The notes beneath the pieces are model-generated. The model did not search any database and had not been told where the DNA came from. It worked only from the letters and a program-made list of their open reading frames with translations. A stretch of 64,000 nt of DNA from Desulfogranum japonicum DSM 18378 (GTDB taxonomy: Bacteria; Desulfobacterota; Desulfobulbia; Desulfobulbales; Desulfobulbaceae), in the NCBI RefSeq assembly GCF_000429945.1, contig NZ_AUCV01000001.1:62001-126000 (forward strand). Reading direction: 5' to 3'. A program made the translations under genes and the position numbers. Positions 26,247 through 34,352 of this stretch are shown one piece after another. Numbering within the stretch: position 1 is the stretch's first letter; each line of letters opens with the position of its first letter.

Positions 26247-27944
26247 CTAACTCTCTGCCATCTGCCTGTCGGGCTGTTCCATATGCCGTCCCAATAAATG
26301 GGCATAGGCTTCCATGGTGGTTATATCTTCCTTGGAGGGAGAAGGCATATTATCAGTACCTGTAAGAATGGCCATGCCCAAAAGGCTGTTATTTTTGCCA
26401 GGAATAAAAATAAGCAGTGAATCAGAGATGTTCACCTGTGCTTGTTGTGTTTCTGTTTTTTCCTGTTTTTCAGTGAATCCGCTGGAAGAGTTGAGGATAC
26501 GGGTCAGAGTCTGCGGAATCATGAAGATGTGCCTGCTCACCTGAAAGGACGCAAGGCCTATCAGATGTGCCTGTTCCTCCCCTATGCTGTTATATGCAAT
26601 GTATTGCAGTAATTTTTCAGGAGTAGTACCACTTACCTCCACAATATGCATGCCTTGTCCCTCCGCATCAAACTGAAGGAATGCAATGATACTGTACCCT
26701 GTCATCTCTGTGAGGGCTGTGCTCAGCTTGCAAGTAATTGTAGAGAGATCGGCATCGCTATATGAAACGGCAAACAGGTCGGCAAGATTGTTCAGGCTAT
26801 GGCGCAGCTTCTGTATACTTCCTTCGCTGTCTGTTAAGGCTGTTTCCAGTATCGAACGTTTCTTTCTCTCCCTGGTAATAATTTTGAACGAGTATAGGGT
26901 GAAGATCAGAGATCCTGTGATGCAAATGATAACTCCGGCAATTGTTGGAATTCCAGGAAGTTGGTCTTTTTTCCGAAGGTGATCGGTGTAGAAAAAACCA
27001 TCAAGTGAGAAATGGCTCTGTATCATACCATAATGGGAAAATATTTCTGCAATGTGTTGCCAGCGGCCGGGATTTATGTGTCCGATTTCAATAATGTCGG
27101 ACTGGATGAGCTGTTTCATCCTTTCTGCTTCGTACTGGAGGTGCAGGGTTGTCTTCTGTGTGTCGTAACTTTTTTTGATCAGGTTTATAATTTCTTCTGG
27201 ATGAGCCATGGCATAGGTCCATCCTTTGAGACTGGCCCTTCGAAAGGATTCAACCCTTTCCTGATGTTTGCGCACCTCTTCTTCTGTGGTGAACAGGCAG
27301 TCTCCATAAAAATCCACACCATACGAAGAGGGACGGATAATGGAGTGCGGCGTTTTATTCAAGGCATAATAAAAAGGCTGGTTGGTTATATAGGCGCTGA
27401 TCGCGTCAATGGAGGGATCAAAGTAATCCTCTCTGGTGGCAAGACGATCCTGGATTTTCAGATTTTCCAAGTTGACCCCTTCAATCTGCAGGGTCGCGAG
27501 GAGTTCCAGATCTCTGCTTGACTGACTGAGTACCACGGTTTTGCCTAGAAGGTCCTGTGGTGTGAAAATGCCGGCATCCTGTCTGGCAACCAGAACCAAA
27601 GGAGAGTGCTGAAAAATGGCTGCGATAATGGTCAAGGGGGCACCCTGCAGTCTCCGAAGAAGTACTTCACTGTTGGTAACCCCGTATTGGGCGTTACCTG
27701 CCAGCACCTGGTCGATGGTATCTATTCCTTCACCGCCCTCAATGAGCTGCACGGCTAGTCCTTCTTCTTCATAATAGCCTTTAGCTATGGCAGCATAATA
27801 GCCTGCAAACTGGAATTGGTGATGCCAGCGTAACTGGAGGCGTATGGTATTATGTTCCTGTGCAGCCTGGCCAGGAGGTAAAGAGCCGAAAAAGAAGCAG
27901 GGGAAAAGCAGAATAATAATGGCAAGGCGGTAAGGTATCAACAT
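26247..27944 (-). CDS. NMT1/THI5-type periplasmic-binding sensor protein with single membrane helix and C-terminal GAF-like region
   Basis: This 565-residue protein has a signal-type N-terminus (to about residue 28, ending PPGQAAQ). A substrate-binding domain of the NMT1/THI5 family follows (about 33-310), with LRWHHQFQFAGYYAAIAKGYY and the VTNSEVLL loop. A membrane helix lies at about 333-353, then a short coiled coil and a roughly 190-residue cytoplasmic region that looks GAF-like. Many such proteins end in a histidine kinase or GGDEF domain. Here none is present, so any signalling partner must be encoded elsewhere. It converges with korB and is transcribed away from its neighbour nhaB. Confidence 0.75.
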   Translation of the reverse strand: MLIPYRLAIIILLFPCFFFGSLPPGQAAQEHNTIRLQLRWHHQFQFAGYYAAIAKGYYEEEGLAVQLIEGGEGIDTIDQVLAGNAQYGVTNSEVLLRRLQGAPLTIIAAIFQHSPLVLVARQDAGIFTPQDLLGKTVVLSQSSRDLELLATLQIEGVNLENLKIQDRLATREDYFDPSIDAISAYITNQPFYYALNKTPHSIIRPSSYGVDFYGDCLFTTEEEVRKHQERVESFRRASLKGWTYAMAHPEEIINLIKKSYDTQKTTLHLQYEAERMKQLIQSDIIEIGHINPGRWQHIAEIFSHYGMIQSHFSLDGFFYTDHLRKKDQLPGIPTIAGVIICITGSLIFTLYSFKIITRERKKRSILETALTDSEGSIQKLRHSLNNLADLFAVSYSDADLSTITCKLSTALTEMTGYSIIAFLQFDAEGQGMHIVEVSGTTPEKLLQYIAYNSIGEEQAHLIGLASFQVSRHIFMIPQTLTRILNSSSGFTEKQEKTETQQAQVNISDSLLIFIPGKNNSLLGMAILTGTDNMPSPSKEDITTMEAYAHLLGRHMEQPDRQMAES

Positions 27945-28060
27945 GGAGAGAAAGAGTGCGCCAGGGAAGAAGCTGGAAATATCTGCATGCTGTTATCCTA
28001 GTGGGAGAAATATGGAATATCGGATTCCGTTCGTATTGTTACTGCTTCAGACAACCAAAA

Positions 28061-28095
28061 GCGCAGAACCATCGTGTCATGCTGATGGTTCTGCG
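28061..28095 (-). terminator. Probable terminator downstream of nhaB
   Basis: CGCAGAACCATC (28062-28073) and GATGGTTCTGCG (28083-28094) form a perfect 12-bp stem with a 9-base loop. On the minus strand a short CTTTT follows. It lies 46 bases after the nhaB stop. Confidence 0.65.
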
Positions 28096-28140
28096 TGTAC
28101 TTGCTTCTTGTGTCCTGTTTGCGGTTGGTTGCGTTAGACG

Positions 28141-29769
28141 TCAGGGGGCGAGGAACAGATAAACTGATGCCAGGCCAACGATAGACATTACAATGGTGTA
28201 TGGCAGGGCCAGGTAGACCATGCGGCCGTAAGACAGCTTGATGACCGGTGCCAGAGCAGAGGTCAGCAGAAAGAGAAAGGCTGCCTGTCCGTTGGGTGTT
28301 GCCACACTGGGGATGTTGGTACCTGTATTGATGGCAACGGCGAGCTTGTCCAGATGGTGGATGAGGTGATTGGCCTGGGCAGCAGCCTCTTGCGGCAGGG
28401 CGGCAAGAACTTCACTGCGTACAAGATCCGGATTGGTGAGTTTCTCCAACAATTCTGCGCCGGTCATACCAATATTAGGGATAGCTGCGAATTGCTCAAC
28501 AAAATGCATTTTGGTTTCTGAAATATACACAGTGGCCACAAAAACATTGTCTGAGATCATGGATAACACGCCATTGGCAATGTAGTAGGCTGCGAGCTGT
28601 GAGTGTCCTTCCAGGCTGAGCACGTAGTTGATTATTGGAGCAAAAAGGTGCTGGTCATGGATAACTGCAACAACGGCAAAAAATACAACCAGCAGTGCGG
28701 TGAAAGGCAGGGCTTCTTCAAAGGCTTTACCGGTTTGGTGCTCCTCAACAATACCGGTGAGTGAGGTCAACAGTACAATAACAGAAAGACCTATGAGACC
28801 GACTTCAGCCAGGTGAAAAGCCAGTGCGACAATCAACCAGATACCTGCCATTGCCTGCACCACCAATTTTGCCCGGCCAGCATGACCGCGTTTTGCTTCC
28901 ATCGCTATCTCTGTTTCCAGCAGGTGGGAGCGAATATTACCAGGCATCTCGACACCGTAGCTGAACCATTTTTTCTTTTCCAGAAAATAGCAGGTGAGCA
29001 GGCCACAGGCGAGTACGGGCAGGGAAACTGGAGCAACCTCTATAAAAAATTGAGGGAAATGCCAGCCCATTACTTCACCGATAAGCAGGTTCTGAGGCTC
29101 ACCCACCAGGGTACAGACACCACCCAGGGCTGTTCCCACAGCTCCATGCATCATCAGATTGCGCAGAAAACCACGAAATTTGGCCAGTTCTTCACGCTCG
29201 GTTTCCTTGAGCGCCAAGTCGCTGGTCAGGTCATGACTGGTGTGGGGATCTTTGCCGGAAACATAGCGGTGGTAAACATTGTAGAACCCATAGGCAACAG
29301 CGATGATAACTGCGGTAACCGTCAGGGCGTCAAGAAAGGCAGAGAGAAAGGCTCCCGCAAAACAGAAGAGCAGGGAAATGGTGGTCTTAGATTGTACCCG
29401 GACCAGAAGGCGGGTAAAGGTGAACTGGAGAAAATCCTTCATGAAGAAAATGCCAGCCACCATAAAAATAAGCAGAAGGATAACCGCAAAGTTTGCCTCA
29501 GCCTCATGGTAGACTGTTTTGGGATGAGTCAGGCCAATGAAAACAGCCTCAAGGGCCAGAAGACCTCCTGAAGGAAGCGGATAACACTTGAGGGCCATGG
29601 CCAGGGTAAAGATAAACTCTCCGATCAAGACCCAGCCTGTGATAAAGGGGCCGACCGTATAGAGCAGTATGGGGTTGGCAATAAGAAATGCCAAAATGGT
29701 TAGCTTGTACCAGATGGGGGCGTTTCCCAGAAAGTTCCGGATAAACGCCTGGGGTAATGATTTGGGCAT
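28141..29769 (-). CDS. nhaB: Na+/H+ antiporter NhaB
   Basis: This 542-residue polytopic protein matches E. coli NhaB over its full length ([40 protein letters not shown]). The [30 protein letters not shown] and [19 protein letters not shown] motifs are also present. It exports Na+ in exchange for protons, supporting pH and Na+ homeostasis and consistent with the nqr genes in this window. I chose ATG 29769 because AGGAGA precedes it; the open frame to 29853 lacks a ribosome site. A roughly 50-residue insert rich in charged and alanine residues precedes the NTGTN motif and is longer than in E. coli. It ends 46 bases before a hairpin terminator. Confidence 0.96.
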   Translation of the reverse strand: MPKSLPQAFIRNFLGNAPIWYKLTILAFLIANPILLYTVGPFITGWVLIGEFIFTLAMALKCYPLPSGGLLALEAVFIGLTHPKTVYHEAEANFAVILLLIFMVAGIFFMKDFLQFTFTRLLVRVQSKTTISLLFCFAGAFLSAFLDALTVTAVIIAVAYGFYNVYHRYVSGKDPHTSHDLTSDLALKETEREELAKFRGFLRNLMMHGAVGTALGGVCTLVGEPQNLLIGEVMGWHFPQFFIEVAPVSLPVLACGLLTCYFLEKKKWFSYGVEMPGNIRSHLLETEIAMEAKRGHAGRAKLVVQAMAGIWLIVALAFHLAEVGLIGLSVIVLLTSLTGIVEEHQTGKAFEEALPFTALLVVFFAVVAVIHDQHLFAPIINYVLSLEGHSQLAAYYIANGVLSMISDNVFVATVYISETKMHFVEQFAAIPNIGMTGAELLEKLTNPDLVRSEVLAALPQEAAAQANHLIHHLDKLAVAINTGTNIPSVATPNGQAAFLFLLTSALAPVIKLSYGRMVYLALPYTIVMSIVGLASVYLFLAP

Positions 29770-30170
29770 GTGTACTCTCCTGGATAGAAAAGGAAAAAGT
29801 GTTCTGTAACAGGTTGTTTCCTGATGTTTCAGTATATCGCAATAGACCGTCAACGAACGGTGTCGGCCATTTCCCCTGATTTCATGCTCTGGTTACCTGG
29901 GCAGGTATTCAATTCTGGCAGAAGGAAGGGGATATCTTCCGGAGGTGAAACACGCTGTCAGGAGATGGGCATGTAAAGAATCTTCCTGAAGCCTGATCGG
30001 ACATTAACTAACACTTCTCTTAACAGGGTGTCAAGAAAGACTGGTATTTCCCTGTAATATGCCTGGTATTCCATGAAAAATTGGCCTGAATAGTATACCC
30101 TGTTCGTTATGCAGATGCAATCTATGGAAACAATTGCAAAACGAGGTCACTTTTTTGTAACGGAGGGGAT
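29770..30170. other. Divergent intergenic region, nothing specific recognised
   Basis: These 401 bases separate nhaB and the DUF423 gene, which point away from each other, so both promoters must lie here. No repeat, RNA gene or clear operator was seen. Confidence 0.4.
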
Positions 30171-30542
30171 ATGTCAAAGTTGTTTTTCAGCCTGGGCGCA
30201 ATATTAGGGGGATGCGCTGTAATACTTGGGGCCTGGGCAAGTCACAGAGGGATAGACCTGCTTTCATCAGAACAGGTGCACCTGATTCAGAAAGGTTTAC
30301 GTTATCAAATGTACCATGGTCTGGCTTTGTTGGCTGTAGCCTGGGCTGTTGAGCAATGGCCTGCTGCCGCGATGTTTACGGGAACTGGCGGGGGGGGTAT
30401 AGCCGCAGGAGTGGTGCTGTTTTCCGGCAGCCTGTATCTGAAAGCCTTTACCGTGGTTGAGCCAGGCTATATAACCCCACTCGGGGGAATGCTGCTGATT
30501 ATTGGCTGGTTTTTTCTTGCACTCGGTGTCTGGCGCGGATGA
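30171..30542 (+). CDS. DUF423 family small membrane protein (YgdD-like)
   Basis: This 123-residue protein has four predicted helices: SLGAILGGCAVILGAWASH, a middle pair, and a final LGGMLLIIGWFFLALGV. LRYQMYHGLALLAVAW and GSLYLKAFT are the family signatures of DUF423, the small integral membrane proteins of unknown function related to E. coli YgdD. GGAGGGGAT precedes the ATG. It converges with pyrC, and the short AT-rich hairpin at 30542-30559 spans both ends. Confidence 0.88.
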   Translation: MSKLFFSLGAILGGCAVILGAWASHRGIDLLSSEQVHLIQKGLRYQMYHGLALLAVAWAVEQWPAAAMFTGTGGGGIAAGVVLFSGSLYLKAFTVVEPGYITPLGGMLLIIGWFFLALGVWRG

Positions 30543-30559
30543 CCATTTTTTTAAATGGT
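30542..30559. terminator. Short convergent hairpin at the DUF423/pyrC junction
   Basis: ACCATTT, a TTTT loop, and AAATGGT overlap both stop codons. It is only 7 bp and AT-rich, so termination strength is doubtful. Confidence 0.4.
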
Positions 30560-31552
30560 TGAAAAAATAGACCAGGAAAGGGTTTCTTCGGCAAGGAAAG
30601 GTACCACATCGCCAAAACGGGATGGAACCTTCCACTGTTTCTTCCGCAAATGTATATTTTTTTGCACAGGGGTGATTCTATAGAATGCCCTGGCATTATT
30701 GCTGACAAAATCCTGGAGGAGGGTAACGTTGCTGTGCTCCATAAAAAGTTCCGTCAGCTTGGGCAGGGATACTGGCGCTGAAAAAATACCCGCAGCACAA
30801 CCACAACATTCTTTGGTATGGCGGGGGTGCGGGGCAGAGTCTGAACCGAAAAACAGTCTGGGATGGCCACAAAATACCGCATCGCAGAGCGCCTGTCTGT
30901 CTTCCGGACGTTTGGCAATGGGTTTGCAGAAAAGATGGGGTTTCATCAGCCCTCCAACCACATCATCGAGGGTGAGGAGCAGATGATGCAGGGTGACCGT
31001 GGCACCTATATTCGGGTAGGCATCCATAAGCTGTAGAGCTGCAGCCGTGGTAATATGCTCCATTACCACGCGCAGGTTTGGAAATCGACTGGCAATTTTT
31101 TCATAAACAGCGAGAAATTCAGTTTCTCGATCCATGACAAAGCCATTGCTTTCTCCGTGAACCAGGAGAGGGATGTCCAATGCTTCCATTTCAGCAAGCG
31201 TGTCAAGGCAGGCGTCAAGGTCGGACACCCCTGATTCACTCTGCGTGGTTATGCCGGCCGGGTAAAGTTTTATACCTACAATATAAGGTTTTACAGCTTC
31301 CAGTTCTTCCCTGCTGTATTGCCTGAAAAAAAGAGTCATGTACGGGGTGAACGTATAGCCTTGGCATGCGGTTTCCACGGCCTGACGATAGTTTTGCAAC
31401 CTATGTAAAGTGTTTACCGGTTCAATCAGGTTCGGCATAATAACTGCCCCGCTGAAAATGGCTGCTGTGAGTGGAGCGACATTGTTAAGCATTTCTCCTT
31501 CTCGCAGATGCAGGTGCATATCCAGGGGGGTGTGGAGTGTGATATGTTCCAT
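30551..31552 (-). CDS. pyrC: Dihydroorotase (PyrC, type II)
   Basis: This 333-residue enzyme starts at ATG 31552; the open frame further up overlaps lpd and is not used. It shows the metal-binding HTPLDMHLHLREG, the probable carbamylated lysine in GIKLYPAG, HGES, VMEHITT and GSDSAPHPRHTKE, all standard for the short bacterial PyrC. It interconverts carbamoyl aspartate and dihydroorotate in pyrimidine synthesis. It follows lpd by 13 bases on the same strand, so it appears to be read from the pyruvate dehydrogenase operon, an unusual partner. The ribosome site is weak, which may mean coupling to lpd translation. Confidence 0.93.
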   Translation of the reverse strand: MEHITLHTPLDMHLHLREGEMLNNVAPLTAAIFSGAVIMPNLIEPVNTLHRLQNYRQAVETACQGYTFTPYMTLFFRQYSREELEAVKPYIVGIKLYPAGITTQSESGVSDLDACLDTLAEMEALDIPLLVHGESNGFVMDRETEFLAVYEKIASRFPNLRVVMEHITTAAALQLMDAYPNIGATVTLHHLLLTLDDVVGGLMKPHLFCKPIAKRPEDRQALCDAVFCGHPRLFFGSDSAPHPRHTKECCGCAAGIFSAPVSLPKLTELFMEHSNVTLLQDFVSNNARAFYRITPVQKNIHLRKKQWKVPSRFGDVVPFLAEETLSWSIFSTI

Positions 31553-31565
31553 GGCGAAAATGTAG

Positions 31566-32978
31566 CTATTTTTTCTTTGGAGGCAGCATATCTGTGATGG
31601 AACCATCCACCAGTTCCGCTGCAAAGGCAAAAGTCTCGGCAAGTGTCGGGTGGGCATGAATCGTTTTGGAGATATCTTCAGCGTCAGCACCCATTTCAAG
31701 AGCCAGAACAGCCTCGTGTATCAGTTCACCAGCATTGAGTCCACAAATTCCTGCTCCTATAATCCGGCCACTGTCTCTGGCAAAAAGAACCTTGCTGACC
31801 CCACTTGCAGCACCTGCACTGAGGGCTCGGCCACTGGCTCCCCAGGGGAATTTGCCTTTGTCATATTCGATTCCCTGTTCTTTGGCCTCTTTTTCCGTCA
31901 GCCCCATCCAGGCAATCTCGGGGGAGGTATATGCAACGGAGGGAATGGTCATGGGTGTAAACGCTGATTTATGTCCTGCAATCACTTCAGCTGCCACCTT
32001 GCCCTGATGTGTTGCCTTATGGGCAAGCATAGGATCTCCTGCCACGTCTCCAATGGCAAAAATATTTTTGGTTGCAGTTTCCTGGCGCTCGTTTACAGGT
32101 ATAAAGCCTTTATCGTCCAATGCTATATCCAGTTTTTCCAAGCCAAGTCCTTCTGTATTGGGCCGCCTGCCAACGGCAACGAGCACCGCATCAAAGGCTG
32201 CTTCCTGTGAGCCTTTTGCTCCTGTGAGAGTTACTGAAATGGCCTGTTCCGTTGCCGTGATGGATTCAACGCGTGTTTGAGTATGTATACTATATTTCTT
32301 TTTCAGCTTTAAAAACAGAGGCTGTACCAGATCTTTATCTGCGGGCGGAATGAGATGATCCAACATCTCGACAATGGTAATTTCTGAGCCAAGGGCATGG
32401 TAGACCTGCGCCATTTCCAGGCCGATAATGCCACCACCTATGATAAGGAGCCGTTGGGGAACCGTCCGCAATGCCAGAGCATCGCTGGAATCCCAGATCC
32501 TGGGGTCGTGTGGGGCGTCAGGAAGTACAAAAGGATGGGAGCCAGTGGCAATGATGGCATGGCGAAACTGTACCTGTGTTTTTGCCCCTTCCTGTATCAC
32601 TTCCAGATTCTGGCTGTCACTGAACGTCCCTCTTCCCCTGAGAAGTTGGATTTTACGAGCTTTGCACAATCCTTCCAGTCCAGTGGTCAGTTGTTTGATA
32701 ATGTTGTTTTTTTGTTCCCTGAGTGCATCCATGTCTATTTCCGGAGCACTGAATTTTACACCAAAAGATTGTACTTCCTGGGCTTCTTCAATAACAGCTG
32801 CTGCATGTAAAAGGGTTTTGGACGGAATGCAGCCGACATTCAGGCATACCCCCCCGAGTCTCGTTTCCTGTTCAACAAGGCAGACCTCCAACCCCAGGTC
32901 TGCCGCTCTGAAGGCAGCAGTATAGCCACCCGGGCCACCGCCCAGAACAACCACGTCAACAGTAATGGTGTTTTCCAT
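31566..32978 (-). CDS. lpd: Dihydrolipoyl dehydrogenase (E3)
   Basis: This 470-residue flavoprotein has the FAD motif VVLGGGPGGYTAAFRAA, the redox-active disulfide GGVCLNVGCIPSK and the NAD motif IIGGGIIGLEMA. The C-terminal HAHPTLAET supplies the catalytic His-Glu pair. It reoxidises the dihydrolipoyl groups of E2 and makes NADH. GGAGAAAAGC precedes the ATG. It is the third gene after aceE and aceF; a 78-base gap to aceF contains no terminator that I can see. Confidence 0.95.
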   Translation of the reverse strand: MENTITVDVVVLGGGPGGYTAAFRAADLGLEVCLVEQETRLGGVCLNVGCIPSKTLLHAAAVIEEAQEVQSFGVKFSAPEIDMDALREQKNNIIKQLTTGLEGLCKARKIQLLRGRGTFSDSQNLEVIQEGAKTQVQFRHAIIATGSHPFVLPDAPHDPRIWDSSDALALRTVPQRLLIIGGGIIGLEMAQVYHALGSEITIVEMLDHLIPPADKDLVQPLFLKLKKKYSIHTQTRVESITATEQAISVTLTGAKGSQEAAFDAVLVAVGRRPNTEGLGLEKLDIALDDKGFIPVNERQETATKNIFAIGDVAGDPMLAHKATHQGKVAAEVIAGHKSAFTPMTIPSVAYTSPEIAWMGLTEKEAKEQGIEYDKGKFPWGASGRALSAGAASGVSKVLFARDSGRIIGAGICGLNAGELIHEAVLALEMGADAEDISKTIHAHPTLAETFAFAAELVDGSITDMLPPKKK

Positions 32979-33056
32979 GCTTTTCTCCTTGTAGGGGGAA
33001 GGTTTCGTTTTCTGGCAATACAGCCTTTGTCCCAGGATATGCTGTTAAAATACAGA

Positions 33057-34340
33057 CTATATCAGTGTTTTTCGTAAATCAGAAATACAATCAGCAAGGG
33101 CAACACAGAACCTGGCTGCCTCAGCACCGTCAATGATTCGATGATCATAGGATACGCTGAACGGCAGTATTCGTCTGGGAATGAAGGCTTCGCCATCCCA
33201 CACCGGACGTATTGCACTTTTTGATACTCCCAGAATAGCTGCCTGCGGAGCGGTAACAATGGGGGTAAAGGCTGTACCTCCTATGCCTCCGAGGCTGGAG
33301 ATTGTAAACGATGCTCCCTGAAGATCCTGTATGGTCAGTTTGCCCTCCCGTGCATTTGTACTCAGCTCACCCAGTTCCATTGCCAATGCTTTCAGACCTT
33401 TTTGATCGGCATTTTTGATCACAGGTACCACCAAGCCGTTAGGTGTGTCCACTGCTATACCGATATTGTAATATTTTTTTAGAATAATTTTTTCGCCAGG
33501 TACCAGTGAGCTGTTGAACAGAGGAAATTGCTGCAGCGCTGCAACCACGGCTTTGATGATCATAACCAGAGGACTGTAACGAGTACCTGTCTGCTTGGCC
33601 TGTGTGTTGAGAGATTGACGAAATTCTTCAAGCTCCGTGATATCACTCTCTTCAAAATGGGTAACATGGGGAATATTCAGCCAGCTCTTATGCAGGTGGG
33701 GGCCGGATATTTTTTGGATTCGTCCCAGGCTTAGATCTTCCGTTGGACCATAAACTGAAAAATCTTCTAGAGTTACAGGGGGAATGCCCGCTGTTGCACC
33801 ACTCTTGTGTGCTGCCAGGGTATTTTTCACCAGGAGTTGTACGTCTTCTTTGCGAATACGTCCTTTTGGGCCTGTTCCCTGTACCTGTCCAAGTTCAATG
33901 CCCAGTTCGCGGGCATAGGCACGAACAGAGGGCGTGGCATGATAGGTGCCATCTAATTCCTGAGGCCTATCTGGAGAAGAGAGCGGTTTTTCTTCAGGGG
34001 AAGGGGGGGCTGTTGTCTGCTGATCTGGTTCCTCGGGCTTACTCAGCTGTTCCTGTTCCTTTTGGGGTGCGGTCTCTGATGTTTCCTCCTGAGATGTATC
34101 TTGTGTAGATTGAATGTCAGCGATCAGGTCGCCACTTTTAACCACATCTCCTTCGTGCAGATATATTTGTTTAACCGTTCCGCTCACAGGGGAAGGGATA
34201 TCCATGACAGCTTTTTCGCTTTCTAGGGAAATCAGGGAGGCTTCCTGCTCAATGTTTTGCCCGGGTTTGACCAAAATCTCAATAACTGCGATTTCCTGCA
34301 CGTCCCCGAAATCGGGGACTTTAACCTGTTCGAGAGCCAT
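33057..34340 (-). CDS. aceF: Dihydrolipoamide acetyltransferase (E2 of pyruvate dehydrogenase)
   Basis: This 427-residue subunit has a single N-terminal lipoyl domain (1-76) with the lipoylated lysine in [18 protein letters not shown] flexible Gln/Glu/Pro-rich linker (85-130) and a peripheral-subunit-binding domain ([23 protein letters not shown]) follow. The catalytic core ends with [15 protein letters not shown], where the histidine and aspartate are catalytic. E. coli AceF has three lipoyl domains, so this is a one-lipoyl version. It lies 12 bases downstream of aceE and would form the core of the complex with AceE and Lpd. Confidence 0.94.
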   Translation of the reverse strand: MALEQVKVPDFGDVQEIAVIEILVKPGQNIEQEASLISLESEKAVMDIPSPVSGTVKQIYLHEGDVVKSGDLIADIQSTQDTSQEETSETAPQKEQEQLSKPEEPDQQTTAPPSPEEKPLSSPDRPQELDGTYHATPSVRAYARELGIELGQVQGTGPKGRIRKEDVQLLVKNTLAAHKSGATAGIPPVTLEDFSVYGPTEDLSLGRIQKISGPHLHKSWLNIPHVTHFEESDITELEEFRQSLNTQAKQTGTRYSPLVMIIKAVVAALQQFPLFNSSLVPGEKIILKKYYNIGIAVDTPNGLVVPVIKNADQKGLKALAMELGELSTNAREGKLTIQDLQGASFTISSLGGIGGTAFTPIVTAPQAAILGVSKSAIRPVWDGEAFIPRRILPFSVSYDHRIIDGAEAARFCVALADCISDLRKTLI

Positions 34341-34352
34341 CGTTTACTCCTT

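Noticed and set aside
28813-29571. 252-codon plus-strand frame inside nhaB
   Set aside because: Antisense shadow of nhaB; histidine/glutamine-rich composition is typical of reverse-complemented membrane genes.
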